DNA of 64,000 nt, taken from NCBI RefSeq assembly GCF_001905465.1, contig NZ_LISX01000007.1:320891-384890 (forward strand). The letters are read 5' to 3'. The position numbers and the translations under genes are program-made. The notes beneath the pieces were generated by a model, which did not search any database, had not been told where the DNA came from, and was given only the letters and a program-made list of their open reading frames with translations. This DNA comes from Kitasatospora sp. CB01950 (GTDB lineage Bacteria; Actinomycetota; Actinomycetes; Streptomycetales; Streptomycetaceae). Below are positions 45,261 through 53,559 of this stretch, piece after piece. The first letter of the stretch is position 1. Every line of letters starts with the position of its first letter.

Positions 45261-45410
45261 TCAGCCGCGGGTTCCGCGCCATCGACGTCCGGGGACCTGT
45301 CCGGGCTCGCAGCCGATCACGTACCGCACCCGCCGCCCCAGCACCCGGCGTGCGGGCGCGCGGCAGCCGCGCGGGCGGCAGCCGGGGGCGAGGCGGACGG
45401 CGATCGACAT
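45261..45410 (-). CDS. trpM: TrpM-type small protein of the trp operon
   Basis: A 49-codon ORF from ATG 45410 to TGA 45261, ten bases after trpC and 55 bases before trpB. It reads MSIAVRLAPGCRPRGCRAP, then ARRVLGRRVRYVIGCEPGQV, then PGRRWRGTRG, very basic and rich in cysteine. This position and the motif CRAPARRV...RRVRYVIG...EPGQV match, from memory, the small TrpM/TrpX gene between trpC and trpB in Streptomyces. Its biochemical role is unsettled; it has been linked to tryptophan metabolism and development. The match is recalled, not computed. Confidence 0.75.
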   Translation of the reverse strand: MSIAVRLAPGCRPRGCRAPARRVLGRRVRYVIGCEPGQVPGRRWRGTRG

Positions 45411-45420
45411 GGCGGAGGGG

Positions 45421-46233
45421 TCAGCCCCGTCCGTTGTTGCGCAGCGCCGGGTGGGCGCCGGCGGCGACCAGGTCGGCGACGGCGGTCCGCGGGTCGCGGC
45501 CGGTCACCAGGGCCTCGCCGACCAGCACCGCGTCGGCGCCCTGGTTGGCGTAGGTGATCAGGTCGTGCGGGCCGCGCACCCCGGACTCGGCGACCTTGAC
45601 GATGTGCGCCGGGATGGCGTCCACCACGTTGCCGAAGGTGTTCCGGTCGACCTCAAGGGTCTTCAGGTTGCGGGCGTTGACGCCGATGATCTTCGCGCCG
45701 GCGTCCACCGCGCGGGCGATCTCCTCCTCGTCGTGCACCTCGACCAGCGGGGTCAGCCCGATCGACTCGGCCCGCTCGATGAGCGAGACCAGCGCCGGCT
45801 GGTCCAGCGCGGCGACGATCAGCAGCGCCAGGTCCGCGCCGTGCGCGCGGGCCTCCCACAGCTGGTAGGCGGTGACGATGAAGTCCTTGCGCAGGATCGG
45901 GGTCTCGACCGCGGCACGCACCGTGTCCAGGTCGGCCAGCGAGCCGCCGAAGCGGCGCTGCTCGGTGAGCACGCTGATCGCGGCGGCGCCGCCGGCCGCG
46001 TAGTCGACCGCCAGCGCGGCCGGGTCGGCGATCGCCGCCAGCGCGCCCTTGGACGGGCTGGAGCGCTTGACCTCGCAGATCACCCGGACACCGTCGCCGC
46101 GCAGTGCGGCCACGCCGTCCTTCGCCTCGGGTGCCTTGGCGGCGAGCTCCTTGAGCTCGTCCAGGGAGGTCCGGGCCTGGCGCTCCGCGAGGTCCTGCCG
46201 GACCCCGTCGATGATCTCGTCGAGCACAGTCAC
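45421..46233 (-). CDS. trpC: Indole-3-glycerol phosphate synthase
   Basis: Converts carboxyphenylaminodeoxyribulose phosphate to indole-3-glycerol phosphate; 270 aa TIM barrel. Typical motifs: VICEVKRSSPSKGAL (catalytic Lys), TEQRRFGGSLADL, ILRKDFIVTAYQLWEARAHGAD (catalytic Lys), PLVEVHDEEEI and IGVNARNLKTLEVD. GTG 46233 gives the start VTVLDEIIDGVRQDL. The frame extends further upstream but loses the family pattern. Its substrate comes from PriA acting as TrpF, encoded at hisA. Confidence 0.97.
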   Translation of the reverse strand: MTVLDEIIDGVRQDLAERQARTSLDELKELAAKAPEAKDGVAALRGDGVRVICEVKRSSPSKGALAAIADPAALAVDYAAGGAAAISVLTEQRRFGGSLADLDTVRAAVETPILRKDFIVTAYQLWEARAHGADLALLIVAALDQPALVSLIERAESIGLTPLVEVHDEEEIARAVDAGAKIIGVNARNLKTLEVDRNTFGNVVDAIPAHIVKVAESGVRGPHDLITYANQGADAVLVGEALVTGRDPRTAVADLVAAGAHPALRNNGRG

Positions 46234-46373
46234 GCGTGCGCCCCCATCGTGTATCGCTGGTGTGGCCGGGGGCACAGGTGCACGCCCTCGGCCTTTCGAT
46301 GGTATCGGGCCCGGGGGGCGCACTGCGCATCAGTCCGGCGCACGTCTCGCTCTGCGGACCGTCCGAGGGCCGT

Positions 46374-46814
46374 TCACACCGCCGGGGGCGCGAGTCCGGC
46401 GCCGATCGGCAGGTTGCGGACCACCGCGAACACGGCCAGCGCGACCATCAGCAGCACGGTCTGCCGGCCGGTCAGCCGGACCCCGGCGGGGCGGCCGCGC
46501 ACCGCCCGTACCGTCCAGCGCACCCACAGGGCCAGCGCGGCCAGCGCCAGCAGCGTCACCATCAGGTTGTCGTGGCCGGCGGTCAGCAGATCGCCCCTGG
46601 TCAGCGCATGCACGCAGCGCAGGCCGCCGCAACCGGGGCACCACCAGCCGGTGGCCTGCAGCAGCGGGCAGACCGGGTAGTGGCCGGGCGTGTTCGGGTC
46701 GACGGCGCCGACGAACGCGGTGGGCATCGCCACCGCGACCAGCGCCGCCAGCGGGCGGACCAGGCGGCGCGGTACCGAGCCGAAGTCAGGGGCGGCAGGA
46801 GCGTTCACGGGCAC
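46374..46814 (-). CDS. DUF2752 membrane protein
   Basis: 146 aa with three predicted membrane helices and the DUF2752 core CPLLQATGWWCPGCGGLRCVHALTRGD, in which the CPxC-G-GLR motif is intact. GTG 46814 is taken as the start; a GTG two codons later (VNAP) is an alternative. Function is unknown, though the cysteine motif suggests metal or redox chemistry. It is one of three small membrane-protein genes between trpC and trpE, an arrangement common in actinobacteria. Confidence 0.85.
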   Translation of the reverse strand: MPVNAPAAPDFGSVPRRLVRPLAALVAVAMPTAFVGAVDPNTPGHYPVCPLLQATGWWCPGCGGLRCVHALTRGDLLTAGHDNLMVTLLALAALALWVRWTVRAVRGRPAGVRLTGRQTVLLMVALAVFAVVRNLPIGAGLAPPAV

Positions 46815-46902
46815 GATTGTGCCCGGGCCGACCCGGAACCCGTCCCGGAAAACGCCGAACGGCGGGCCGGGGGCCCGCCGTCCGTACCGTGCTCGACCGA
46901 GG

Positions 46903-47151
46903 TCAGGCCGCGGAGACCGCGGCGCGCTCCTCGGTGGTCACCGGCGCGAAGTTCTTGCTGGGCTGCTTGCCCATGCCTGCCATCGACATCGCCTTGCCGA
47001 CCACGCCGCCGATCAGGACCACGGCGAGGCCCGCGATGGTCAGCACGACGTTCGGCATGATCATGGCCACGCCGGCCACGCAGAAACCGACGAAGGAAAT
47101 GACCACGCCGGTCCACGCGGCGGGGTTGTGGCCGTGCGCTGCTGAAGCCAT
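46903..47151 (-). CDS. HGxxPAAW-motif small membrane protein
   Basis: 82 aa, ATG 47151. It opens MASAAHGHNPAAWTGVVISFVGF, carrying the HGxxPAAW motif that names this small actinobacterial family, and has two membrane helices. The C-terminus is Lys/Pro-containing and cytoplasmic (GKQPSKNFAPVTTEERAAV). Its constant place beside trp genes suggests a link with tryptophan synthesis or with the membrane protein next to it, but nothing is proven. An in-frame start at 47259 would add 36 residues with no hydrophobic character. Confidence 0.85.
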   Translation of the reverse strand: MASAAHGHNPAAWTGVVISFVGFCVAGVAMIMPNVVLTIAGLAVVLIGGVVGKAMSMAGMGKQPSKNFAPVTTEERAAVSAA

Positions 47152-47287
47152 CTTGATGCTGCTCCTTGTTTCTCCTGGGCCCCGGTCGGGCGGTCCTGGG
47201 GGGCGTTCGCTCGACGGGTTGACGCTTCCATTGTGCCGGGCCGAACACGGCGTCCCCAAGCGGGGGCCGCCGTGGTCCCGAGCACAC

Positions 47288-47887
47288 TCAGCCGGTCGGG
47301 TCCTCGCCGCGGTCCAGCGCCTTCCACAGGTCGGCGGGGCTGCCGCCGGCCGGCCCGGCCGGACGCCGCCGGGTCGGGGCCTCGTAACGGGCGCCCATGG
47401 CGGGCCAGTTCCGGCCGAACCGCACCGTCAGCACGCCGGCCGCGACCAGCAGCAGCCCGCCCGCCAGCGCCACCCACGGCCAGCCGGTGCGGGTGATCTG
47501 CTCGGCGTGCGCGCTGGCCAGCCCGAGCTGCCCGGCGGCGAGGTCGTGCAGGCCGGCGGTCTCGGTGCGGCCGATCAGCGCCCCGGCGACCGCGCCGATG
47601 CCCGCCAGCGCCATCAGCAGGCCCACCAGCATCCGGGCCCGGCCGCGCACCGCGAACACCGCGACGGCGGCGGCCATCGCCACCAGCGCCGTGCCGGTCG
47701 GCAGGCCGGTCAGCTTGCTGCCCGAGGCGGTGATCGCGATCCGGCCGCCGACCGAGCCGGGCGCGATCCCTTCCGCCCAGGTGCGGCCGGCGGCGGTCAG
47801 CACCAGGGTGGCGCCGAGCGCGGTCAGCAGCAGCATCAGCGCGAGGGTGCCGCGGGACGACGTGGGGGCGGGGGCAGTCTCACTCAC
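47288..47887 (-). CDS. TIGR02234-type trp-operon-associated membrane protein
   Basis: 199 aa with about four membrane helices: LALMLLLTALGATLVLTAAGRTWAEG, LVAMAAAVAVFAVRGRARMLVGLLMALAGIGAVAGALIGR and VALAGGLLLVAAGVLTVRFG. The conserved RxWPAMGARYE precedes a Pro/Ala-rich tail ending in DLWKALDRGEDPT. This matches the Trp-region conserved membrane protein (trp_oprn_chp, TIGR02234). It starts at GTG 47887, 55 bases after the trpE stop. The role is unknown. Confidence 0.85.
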   Translation of the reverse strand: MSETAPAPTSSRGTLALMLLLTALGATLVLTAAGRTWAEGIAPGSVGGRIAITASGSKLTGLPTGTALVAMAAAVAVFAVRGRARMLVGLLMALAGIGAVAGALIGRTETAGLHDLAAGQLGLASAHAEQITRTGWPWVALAGGLLLVAAGVLTVRFGRNWPAMGARYEAPTRRRPAGPAGGSPADLWKALDRGEDPTG

Positions 47888-47942
47888 CCGACCAGTGTCC
47901 CCGACCGCACGCCGACGCCCGCCACCGGGCCCCGGCGGCCGG

Positions 47943-49445
47943 TCAGCGCAGGGTGTTGGCGGCGGCGACCGCCCGCAGCACCGCCTTGGCCTTGTTGCGG
48001 CACTCGGTGTCCTCGGCGTGCGGGTCGGAGTCGGCGACCACGCCCGCCCCGGCCTGCACGTACGCGGTGCCGCCGCGGATCACCGCGGTGCGGATCGCGA
48101 TCGCGGTGTCCGAGTCGCCCGCGAAGTCCAGGTAGCCGACGCAGCCGCCGTACAGGCCGCGCCGGGTCGGCTCCAGCTCCTCGATGATCTGCATCGCGCG
48201 CGGCTTGGGCGCACCCGACAGCGTCCCGGCCGGGAAGCAGGCGGTGAGCACGTCCAGCGCGCTGCGGCCCTCGGCGACCTTGCCGGTGACGGTGGAGACG
48301 ATGTGCATCACGTGGCTGTAGCGCTCGACCGCCATGAACTCCACCACCTCGACCGAGCCCGGCGCGCAGACCCGGCCCAGGTCGTTGCGGCCCAGGTCGA
48401 CCAGCATCAGGTGCTCGGCCCGCTCCTTCGGGTCGGCCAGCAGCTCGGCGGCCAGCTCGGCGTCCTCCAGCGCGGTCGCGCCGCGGTGCCGGGTGCCGGC
48501 GATCGGGTGCACCATCGCCTCGCCCTCGGCGACCTTGACCAGCGCCTCCGGGCTGGAGCCGACCACGTCGAAGCCGCCCTCCGCGCCGCCGTCCGGGCCG
48601 GGGAAGCGGAACAGGTACATGTACGGGCTGGGGTTGGTGGTGCGCAGAACGCGATAGACGTCCAGCGCGGACGCCTCGCAGGGCGCCTCGAAGCGCTGCG
48701 AGGGCACCACCTGGAACGCCTCGCCGGCCCGGATCCGCTCCTTCACCACCTCCACCGCCTTGCGGTAGGGCGCGCCGCCGAACGGCGAGTGCGCCTCCAC
48801 CTCGGTCGGCGTCCAGGTGGCCAGGCCCGGCTCGACGGGGCGGCGCAGGTCGGCCTCCATCGCGTCCAGCCGGGCCACCGCGTCGGCGTGCGCCTCGTCC
48901 ACGCCGGTCGCCAGGTCGTTGTGGTTGACGGCGTTGGCGATCAGCAGCACGGTGCCGTCGGAGTGGTCGAGCACCGCCAGGTCGGTGGCCAGCAGCAGCG
49001 TCAGCTCGGGCAGCTTCAGGTCGTCCGGGGTGAGGTTCGGCAGGTTCTCCAGCCGGCGGACCATGTCGTAGCCGAGGTAGCCGACCAGGCCGCCGGTGAG
49101 CGGCGGCAGGCCGTCGTCCGGGTGCCGGGGGGTGTGCAGGGCCGCCAGCGTGGCCCGCAGTACCTCCAGCGGGTCGCCGGAGGTCGGGATGCCGACCGGG
49201 GGCTCGCCCAGCCAGCGCGCGCCGCCGTCCGGCCCGACCGTCAGCGCCGCGCCGGAACGCACCCCGACGAACGAGTACCGGGACCAACTGCCCTGCTCGG
49301 CGGACTCCAGCAGGAACGTGCCGGGCCGCTCGGCCGCCAGGCTGCGGTACACGCCGATCGGAGTGAGGCCGTCCGCGAGGAGCCGGCGGGTGACGGGAAT
49401 GACCCGGGTGTCTGCGGCGAGCGCGCGGAAAGCCTCAAGTTCCAT
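47943..49445 (-). CDS. trpE: Anthranilate synthase, component I
   Basis: Converts chorismate to anthranilate using ammonia from the TrpG glutaminase, which is not in this window. 500 aa. Key regions: LLESAEQGSWSRYSFVG (tryptophan-feedback site), AGEAFQVVPSQRFE, GTRHRGA, DLGRNDLGRVC and the C-terminal GTLSGAPKPRAMQIIEELEPTRRGLYGGCVGYL. ATG 49445 gives MELEAFRALA, the standard start. It lies 41 bases downstream of hisI in the same direction, so a hisI-trpE transcript is likely. No leader peptide with Trp codons is evident in the short gap. Confidence 0.96.
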   Translation of the reverse strand: MELEAFRALAADTRVIPVTRRLLADGLTPIGVYRSLAAERPGTFLLESAEQGSWSRYSFVGVRSGAALTVGPDGGARWLGEPPVGIPTSGDPLEVLRATLAALHTPRHPDDGLPPLTGGLVGYLGYDMVRRLENLPNLTPDDLKLPELTLLLATDLAVLDHSDGTVLLIANAVNHNDLATGVDEAHADAVARLDAMEADLRRPVEPGLATWTPTEVEAHSPFGGAPYRKAVEVVKERIRAGEAFQVVPSQRFEAPCEASALDVYRVLRTTNPSPYMYLFRFPGPDGGAEGGFDVVGSSPEALVKVAEGEAMVHPIAGTRHRGATALEDAELAAELLADPKERAEHLMLVDLGRNDLGRVCAPGSVEVVEFMAVERYSHVMHIVSTVTGKVAEGRSALDVLTACFPAGTLSGAPKPRAMQIIEELEPTRRGLYGGCVGYLDFAGDSDTAIAIRTAVIRGGTAYVQAGAGVVADSDPHAEDTECRNKAKAVLRAVAAANTLR

Positions 49446-49486
49446 GGGGCACCGATCGGTTGTGTCGGACGGATGTGTGGGACAGG

Positions 49487-49861
49487 CTAGCGGGACAGCG
49501 GCAGCACGTCGGCGTCGAAGCACGTCCGCTCACCGGTGTGGCAGGCCGCGCCGACCTGGTCGACCTTCACCAGCAGGGTGTCGCCGTCGCAGTCCAGCGC
49601 GACGTGCTTCACGTGCTGCACGTGGCCGGAGGTGTCGCCCTTCACCCAGTACTCGTTGCGACTGCGACTCCAGTACGTGCAGCGGCCGGTGGTCAGCGTG
49701 CGGTGCAGCGCCTCGTCGTCCATCCAGCCGAGCATCAGCACCTCACCGGTGTCGTACTGCTGGGCGACGGCGGGCACCAGGCCGTCCGGGGTGCGCTTGA
49801 GACGGGCGGCGATCGCCGGGTCCAGGGCGGTGCTGCCGGGGGCGGCGGGGTTGGTCGACAT
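49487..49861 (-). CDS. hisI: Phosphoribosyl-AMP cyclohydrolase
   Basis: Third step of histidine synthesis, opening the phosphoribosyl-AMP ring. 124 aa, the usual length of the free-standing enzyme. Zinc and substrate motifs: TGRCTYWSRSRNEYWVKGDTSGH, ALDCDGDTLLVKVDQVGAACHTGERTCF. ATG 49861 (MSTNPAAP) or the in-frame ATG 49870 (MDGMSTN) are both possible; neither has a strong ribosome-binding site. It is apart from the other his genes (55-61 kb) and upstream of trpE. Confidence 0.95.
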   Translation of the reverse strand: MSTNPAAPGSTALDPAIAARLKRTPDGLVPAVAQQYDTGEVLMLGWMDDEALHRTLTTGRCTYWSRSRNEYWVKGDTSGHVQHVKHVALDCDGDTLLVKVDQVGAACHTGERTCFDADVLPLSR

Positions 49862-49970
49862 GCCGTCCATTCTCGCAGGACGCCCCGGCCTGCCCGGGCG
49901 ACCTCGGCCGGGCGGTAGTTTGACCCCCGACGAACAACAGAACTGCTCTGCACGATGGGGGATTTGCCGG

Positions 49971-50669
49971 GTGAGTCAGTACCAGTCGCAACCACTGCCG
50001 ACCGCCGCGTTCGGTCACTACCTGCTCCAGCGGACGGCGGGCGAACACCTCCACCCCGGCGAGCCGATGATCGGCGCCTGGGCGATGAAGCTGGACCGCC
50101 TCGCACCGCTCTGGTGGGACCGCGACATCGTCCGCGCCGCGAGCCACGCCCCGCTGGCCTGGATCTACAACTTCTTCGTCCGGTTCTGGTACGGCTTCCT
50201 GCTGCACCTGCTGCCGCGCTGGTTCGTCGTCCTGTTCATGCCGAGGATCTACCTGCTGCGCCCGTACGGCCTGTCGCTGACCCGCCGCGCCTACCGGGCG
50301 ATCCGCCGCCCCCTGCACGGCGGCTCGCTGAACGGCGACGAGGGCACCACGGCGTGGCAGTTCTGGCGGGCGGTGCGCACCACGCCCGGCGAGAAGCTGC
50401 GGGCCGACCACGACCACTTCACGGTGCTGCTGACGGACCGCCGCCTGCTGGTCCTCGCCCGCTGGACCAGCATGCAGCACACCCAGCACTACCGGGCCGT
50501 CCCGCTGTACGAACTCCCGTTCGGCAGCTGGTGGTTGCGCCCCGACACCCCGAACGACGTGTGGGCCGCCCGACAGGACCTGCTGTTCGCGGACGGCTCC
50601 TGGATCGCCCTGGAATTCGAGGACTCCGCCGAGCGCGAGGCGTTCCGCAACGCGACGGCGGGGCGCTGA
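49971..50669 (+). CDS. Hypothetical protein, membrane-associated
   Basis: 232 aa from GTG 49971, with GGGGGA about 8 bases upstream. One hydrophobic segment with flanking aromatics and arginines (PLAWIYNFFVRFWYGFLLHLLPRWFVVLFMPRIYLL) could enter the membrane. The C-terminal part (DHFTVLLTDRRLLVLARW, WIALEFEDSAEREAFRN) looks like a small beta-domain, somewhat like a PH-like/bacterial-PH fold. I do not recognise a family. It is convergent with the WXG-like gene and ends in a shared hairpin. Confidence 0.7.
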   Translation: MSQYQSQPLPTAAFGHYLLQRTAGEHLHPGEPMIGAWAMKLDRLAPLWWDRDIVRAASHAPLAWIYNFFVRFWYGFLLHLLPRWFVVLFMPRIYLLRPYGLSLTRRAYRAIRRPLHGGSLNGDEGTTAWQFWRAVRTTPGEKLRADHDHFTVLLTDRRLLVLARWTSMQHTQHYRAVPLYELPFGSWWLRPDTPNDVWAARQDLLFADGSWIALEFEDSAEREAFRNATAGR

Positions 50670-50680
50670 CCGTACGGCCG

Positions 50681-50709
50681 GGCCCCGCCGTCGCCCCGGC
50701 GGCGGGGCC
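50681..50709. terminator. Bidirectional hairpin between 50669 and 50712
   Basis: GGCCCCGCCG (50681-50690) and CGGCGGGGCC (50700-50709) form a perfect 10-bp stem with a 9-base loop between two convergent stops. Confidence 0.7.
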
Positions 50710-50711
50710 GG

Positions 50712-52382
50712 TCAGCCGAAGGCGGTCGCGATCCGCGACTCGTCCACCCGGTACGGCGCCGGGTCGTGGGCCAGACCCACGTCGTGCAGGAGCTCCTGCT
50801 TGATCGCTTCCTTGTTGACGTCGCTCTTCAGGCCTTCCTTGGCCACCGCCAGCGAGGACTGGCCGGCCGCCTTCAGGCTGCCCTTCCAGGTGCCGTCGCC
50901 GCGCTGAAGGTTGTCGTCGTCCTCGATGCCCAGGGCGTGGTCGAAGCCCTGCTGCACCTGCTCCGTGATCTTCCCGTCCGCGTACTTGGCCGCCTTCGCG
51001 GCGAGGCCCTCGCCCTCCTCCAGCGACCGCAGTCCCTCGAACGCGGTCTTCACGGTCTTGAGCTCGGTCATCGCCTTGCGCGCCGACTCGATGTTGCGCA
51101 CCGCCTTCACGGCGCTGCCCAACTCCTTGAGCGCCTTCAGCAGCTCTTCCAGCTTCTTGGCCAGCATGGTGGAGACCTTCGCCACCCGGGCCACGAAGAC
51201 ACCGATCTCCGCCTCGGTGATCAGCGCGTCCGCGATCAGGCCGATGCCCATGGTGACCACCGCGATCACCGCCTCCGCGGCCAGCGACACGATCAGCGCC
51301 TCGATCGCCTCGCTGATGATCTGGATGACCATGCCCTCGGCCATCGCGCACTCCTGCGCGGCCGAGTTGATGATCTGCGCGGTGTCGTGCATCCCCTTCG
51401 CGGTCTGGTCGAGCGCGTCCGCGACCTCGCCCATGTGACCGCCGAACGCGTCGCTGGCGCTGCCCGCCCAGTCCGCGGAGAGCGGCACCGCGCCGCCGCG
51501 CAGCTCGGCCGCGACCGACTGGACGGCGTGCGCCTGCGCCTGCCACTCCTCGGCGGCGGCGTTCAGCTGCGCGAGATCGCCGGTGACCTTCTCCAGCATG
51601 TCCATCAGGCCGGACTGCTCCAGCGCCCACACGACCGCCTCGTCCAGCATCCCGCCCAGACCGTTCCGGTCCGGGTGGTTCGCCGGGTCGAGGTTCGCCA
51701 TCGCCGCCTCGACCTGGGCGTGCGCCCAGGCGTAGGCGTCGCTCTGCCGCTCCATGATGCCCACTGGCGACGGGCCGTAGCCGATCATCTCGTGGCCGTT
51801 GCGCCCCGCCGCAGCCATACCGGCCTGCGCGGCCGCCGCACCGATGATCGAGCCGATCCCGCCACCGGTCCCGCCACCCGCCTCGCCGCCGGCGGCACCG
51901 CCCTCACCGACACCGTCCAGCCCGGTCGACGGCGAAGCGCCGGCACCCGGTTCCGGGTCCTTGGGGCCGAACAGCTGGTCGCCCACCCAGTCGCCGGCGC
52001 GCTGGCTCACGCTGTCGATGACGGTCGAAGCCCCGTCCTTCAGCTTGCCCTTGAACCACCCGTCCCGCGGATCGATCGGGCCGACCCCGGGCGTGTCGTC
52101 CCCGGCGCCGCCCGCCGGGTGCTGCGGCGCCTGCGGCTGCTGGGGATGCGTCGGCTGCGGCTGCTGCGGAACGTGCGGCGGCGTCGGCGGCTGCTGCGGG
52201 ACGTGCGGCGGCGTCGGCGTCTGCGGGACACGCGGCACCGTCGCCCCTCCCTGCCGCTGCCCCTGCCCCGGGCTGGGCAACGTCCGCGGATCCGTCACCC
52301 GGGTCGACGACTTGGACCCGCCCTGCGACGTCGACGCCTTCGGGGTGACCTTCGGAGCCTTGTTGGAGGAGGGCTGCACCAT
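50712..52382 (-). CDS. WXG100-like large protein with Pro/Gln-rich N-terminus (possible type VII secretion substrate)
   Basis: 556 aa. The first 110 residues are disordered, with the repeat PTPPHVPQQP occurring twice. A Gly-rich stretch follows, and from about residue 215 a helical hairpin region characteristic of WXG100/PPE-type substrates: AEEWQAQAHAVQSVAAELRGG, then ADWAGSASDAFGGHM, with a W-x-G-like turn (DWAGSASDAF). A hydrophobic helix pair (VSLAAEAVIAVVTMGIGLIADALI) comes next, and the C-terminus is charged and helical with no toxin domain I can name. It is translated with the EspC-like gene: stop and start share one base. No ESX core genes are in view. Confidence 0.75.
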   Translation of the reverse strand: MVQPSSNKAPKVTPKASTSQGGSKSSTRVTDPRTLPSPGQGQRQGGATVPRVPQTPTPPHVPQQPPTPPHVPQQPQPTHPQQPQAPQHPAGGAGDDTPGVGPIDPRDGWFKGKLKDGASTVIDSVSQRAGDWVGDQLFGPKDPEPGAGASPSTGLDGVGEGGAAGGEAGGGTGGGIGSIIGAAAAQAGMAAAGRNGHEMIGYGPSPVGIMERQSDAYAWAHAQVEAAMANLDPANHPDRNGLGGMLDEAVVWALEQSGLMDMLEKVTGDLAQLNAAAEEWQAQAHAVQSVAAELRGGAVPLSADWAGSASDAFGGHMGEVADALDQTAKGMHDTAQIINSAAQECAMAEGMVIQIISEAIEALIVSLAAEAVIAVVTMGIGLIADALITEAEIGVFVARVAKVSTMLAKKLEELLKALKELGSAVKAVRNIESARKAMTELKTVKTAFEGLRSLEEGEGLAAKAAKYADGKITEQVQQGFDHALGIEDDDNLQRGDGTWKGSLKAAGQSSLAVAKEGLKSDVNKEAIKQELLHDVGLAHDPAPYRVDESRIATAFG

Positions 52383-52696
52383 TACTGCCCACCGCCCATC
52401 GTGCGCACCACGTAGTCCTCGTGGTCCTGGTAGTTCTGCGAGACCCCCGTCAGCCCCTCCGAGGTGCCGTTGACGGCGCTGCCGAGCGCGCCGATGTTCT
52501 CCCGGTTGGCACTCGCGTGCTCCTCGTACGCCGACGCCAGGTGCTGGGCGTTCGGCAGGTGTCCGAAGGCATCGGACGAGATGGTGATCGCGGCGGTGAC
52601 CGACGCGATCCTGCTCAGCTGTTCGGACTGCTCCGCGAGCAGTGACGCATATCGGTCGAGTGCGCCAGGTTCCACCCGAAACCCGCTGTCCCCCAT
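52382..52696 (-). CDS. EspC-like WXG100-family small protein
   Basis: 104 aa, ATG 52696. The pattern fits the EspC/type VII secretion-associated family: GFRVEPGALDRYASLLAEQSEQLSRI, a short loop, and the second helix with HLASAYEEHASANRENIGAL. The C-terminal tail reads YQDHEDYVVRT. It is the likely small partner of the large WXG-like protein downstream, by analogy with EsxA/B-type heterodimers. The stop (TAA) and the next ATG overlap by one base. It is the first gene of the pair and is divergent from the secreted protein at 52842. Confidence 0.82.
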   Translation of the reverse strand: MGDSGFRVEPGALDRYASLLAEQSEQLSRIASVTAAITISSDAFGHLPNAQHLASAYEEHASANRENIGALGSAVNGTSEGLTGVSQNYQDHEDYVVRTMGGGQ

Positions 52697-52841
52697 GGCA
52701 GTTGCCCTCCCTCGGCGACCTTGTACAACAAGCCGGTCATCCTACTGATCCGCATGCAAAGGCTTTGCAAACAGATGTCCGAAAAGCACTGACGCGACAC
52801 CCTCCCCGCCCTCACAATGGCGGTGGAACAAGGGGGTTGGC

Positions 52842-53315
52842 ATGACTGGCCGACAGAAGACCGTCCTGGGCACGGCGGTGGCGGTCGTTCTCGCCGCTCT
52901 GGCCGCCGTCCTGCTGTGGCCCGAGCCGCACCGCCCGGCCGCTGCCGCGCCCCCGCCTCCCCCCAGTTCCTCCCCGGCACCTTCACCGAGTCCGACCAAG
53001 ACGGTTCCCTACCCGTACTTCACGCCGGGGACGTGCTTCCAGGTGCCGCGGCTCAGCAACGTGCAGCAGCCCACGGCCGTCCCGTGCGACCAGCAGCACG
53101 ACGCGGAGTCGATCGCCAACGCGGTTCTCCCGGACGGCCTGGCGGATCTGCCGGCGATCTTCCGCAGCATGACGGACCTGTGCAAGGAGCCGACCAAGCA
53201 GGCCCTGGCCCGCACCACCGACGGCCCCCGGCACGGAACGTCGGTGGGTCTGCCGCTGGAGTTCTACCAGCAGGGCGAGCGCGGGGTCACCTGCGCCCTG
53301 ACGTTCAAGGCCTGA
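52842..53315 (+). CDS. Secreted septum-formation-type protein
   Basis: 157 aa with an N-terminal membrane helix (TVLGTAVAVVLAALAAVLLW, near residues 7-26), a Pro/Ser linker, and a domain with the septum-formation pattern: GTCFQVPRLSNVQQPTAVPCDQQHDAESIANAVL and LTFKA at the end. Four cysteines (TCFQ, VPCDQ, DLCKE, VTCAL) are in positions expected for two disulfides. ATG 52842 follows AAGGGGG. The family name comes from a domain occurring in septum-formation proteins; the actual role is unknown. The last 30 bases are duplicated in decayed form at 53560-53599. Confidence 0.75.
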   Translation: MTGRQKTVLGTAVAVVLAALAAVLLWPEPHRPAAAAPPPPPSSSPAPSPSPTKTVPYPYFTPGTCFQVPRLSNVQQPTAVPCDQQHDAESIANAVLPDGLADLPAIFRSMTDLCKEPTKQALARTTDGPRHGTSVGLPLEFYQQGERGVTCALTFKA

Positions 53316-53322
53316 CCCTGCC

Positions 53323-53553
53323 TCAGTTGGAGAGGGAGGTGGTGATGTCCTGCGCGCTGCTCGCGTTGCCGGGCACCTCGCCCCAGGCCGCGACGCTGTT
53401 GGTGCCCAGCGTGCAGTCCGCGCCGTAGACCCGGTCGGTCTCCCTGGCGGCGATCACCAGCTTCGTCCGTGGCGCACCCCGCCGGAAGGTGTTCCGGCCG
53501 TCGTGAACCGGACTGTCCGCTTCGCGACATCTCGCCATGCGCACGTCAATCAA
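53323..53553 (-). pseudogene. Truncated coding remnant
   Basis: A 76-codon open frame whose second half (TKLVIAARETDRVYGADC, then TLGTNSVAAWGEVPGNAS) has normal GC-rich third positions and looks like the C-terminus of a larger protein. The upstream half is irregular, without a ribosome-binding site, and merges with the decayed duplicate of the septum-formation gene. I therefore read it as the 3' remnant of a deleted gene, though a small intact gene cannot be excluded. No family recognised. Confidence 0.4.
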
Positions 53554-53559
53554 GTGGGT

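Noticed and set aside
46374..49445. Possible Trp attenuator leader peptide before trpE or trpC
   Set aside because: I looked for a short frame with adjacent Trp codons in the 41-base gap before trpE and in 46234-46373 and found none.
52100..52225. Tandem-looking GC repeats that could be mistaken for a small CRISPR or satellite
   Set aside because: They are codons for the Pro/Gln-rich PPHVPQQP repeat of the WXG-like protein; there are no spacers.
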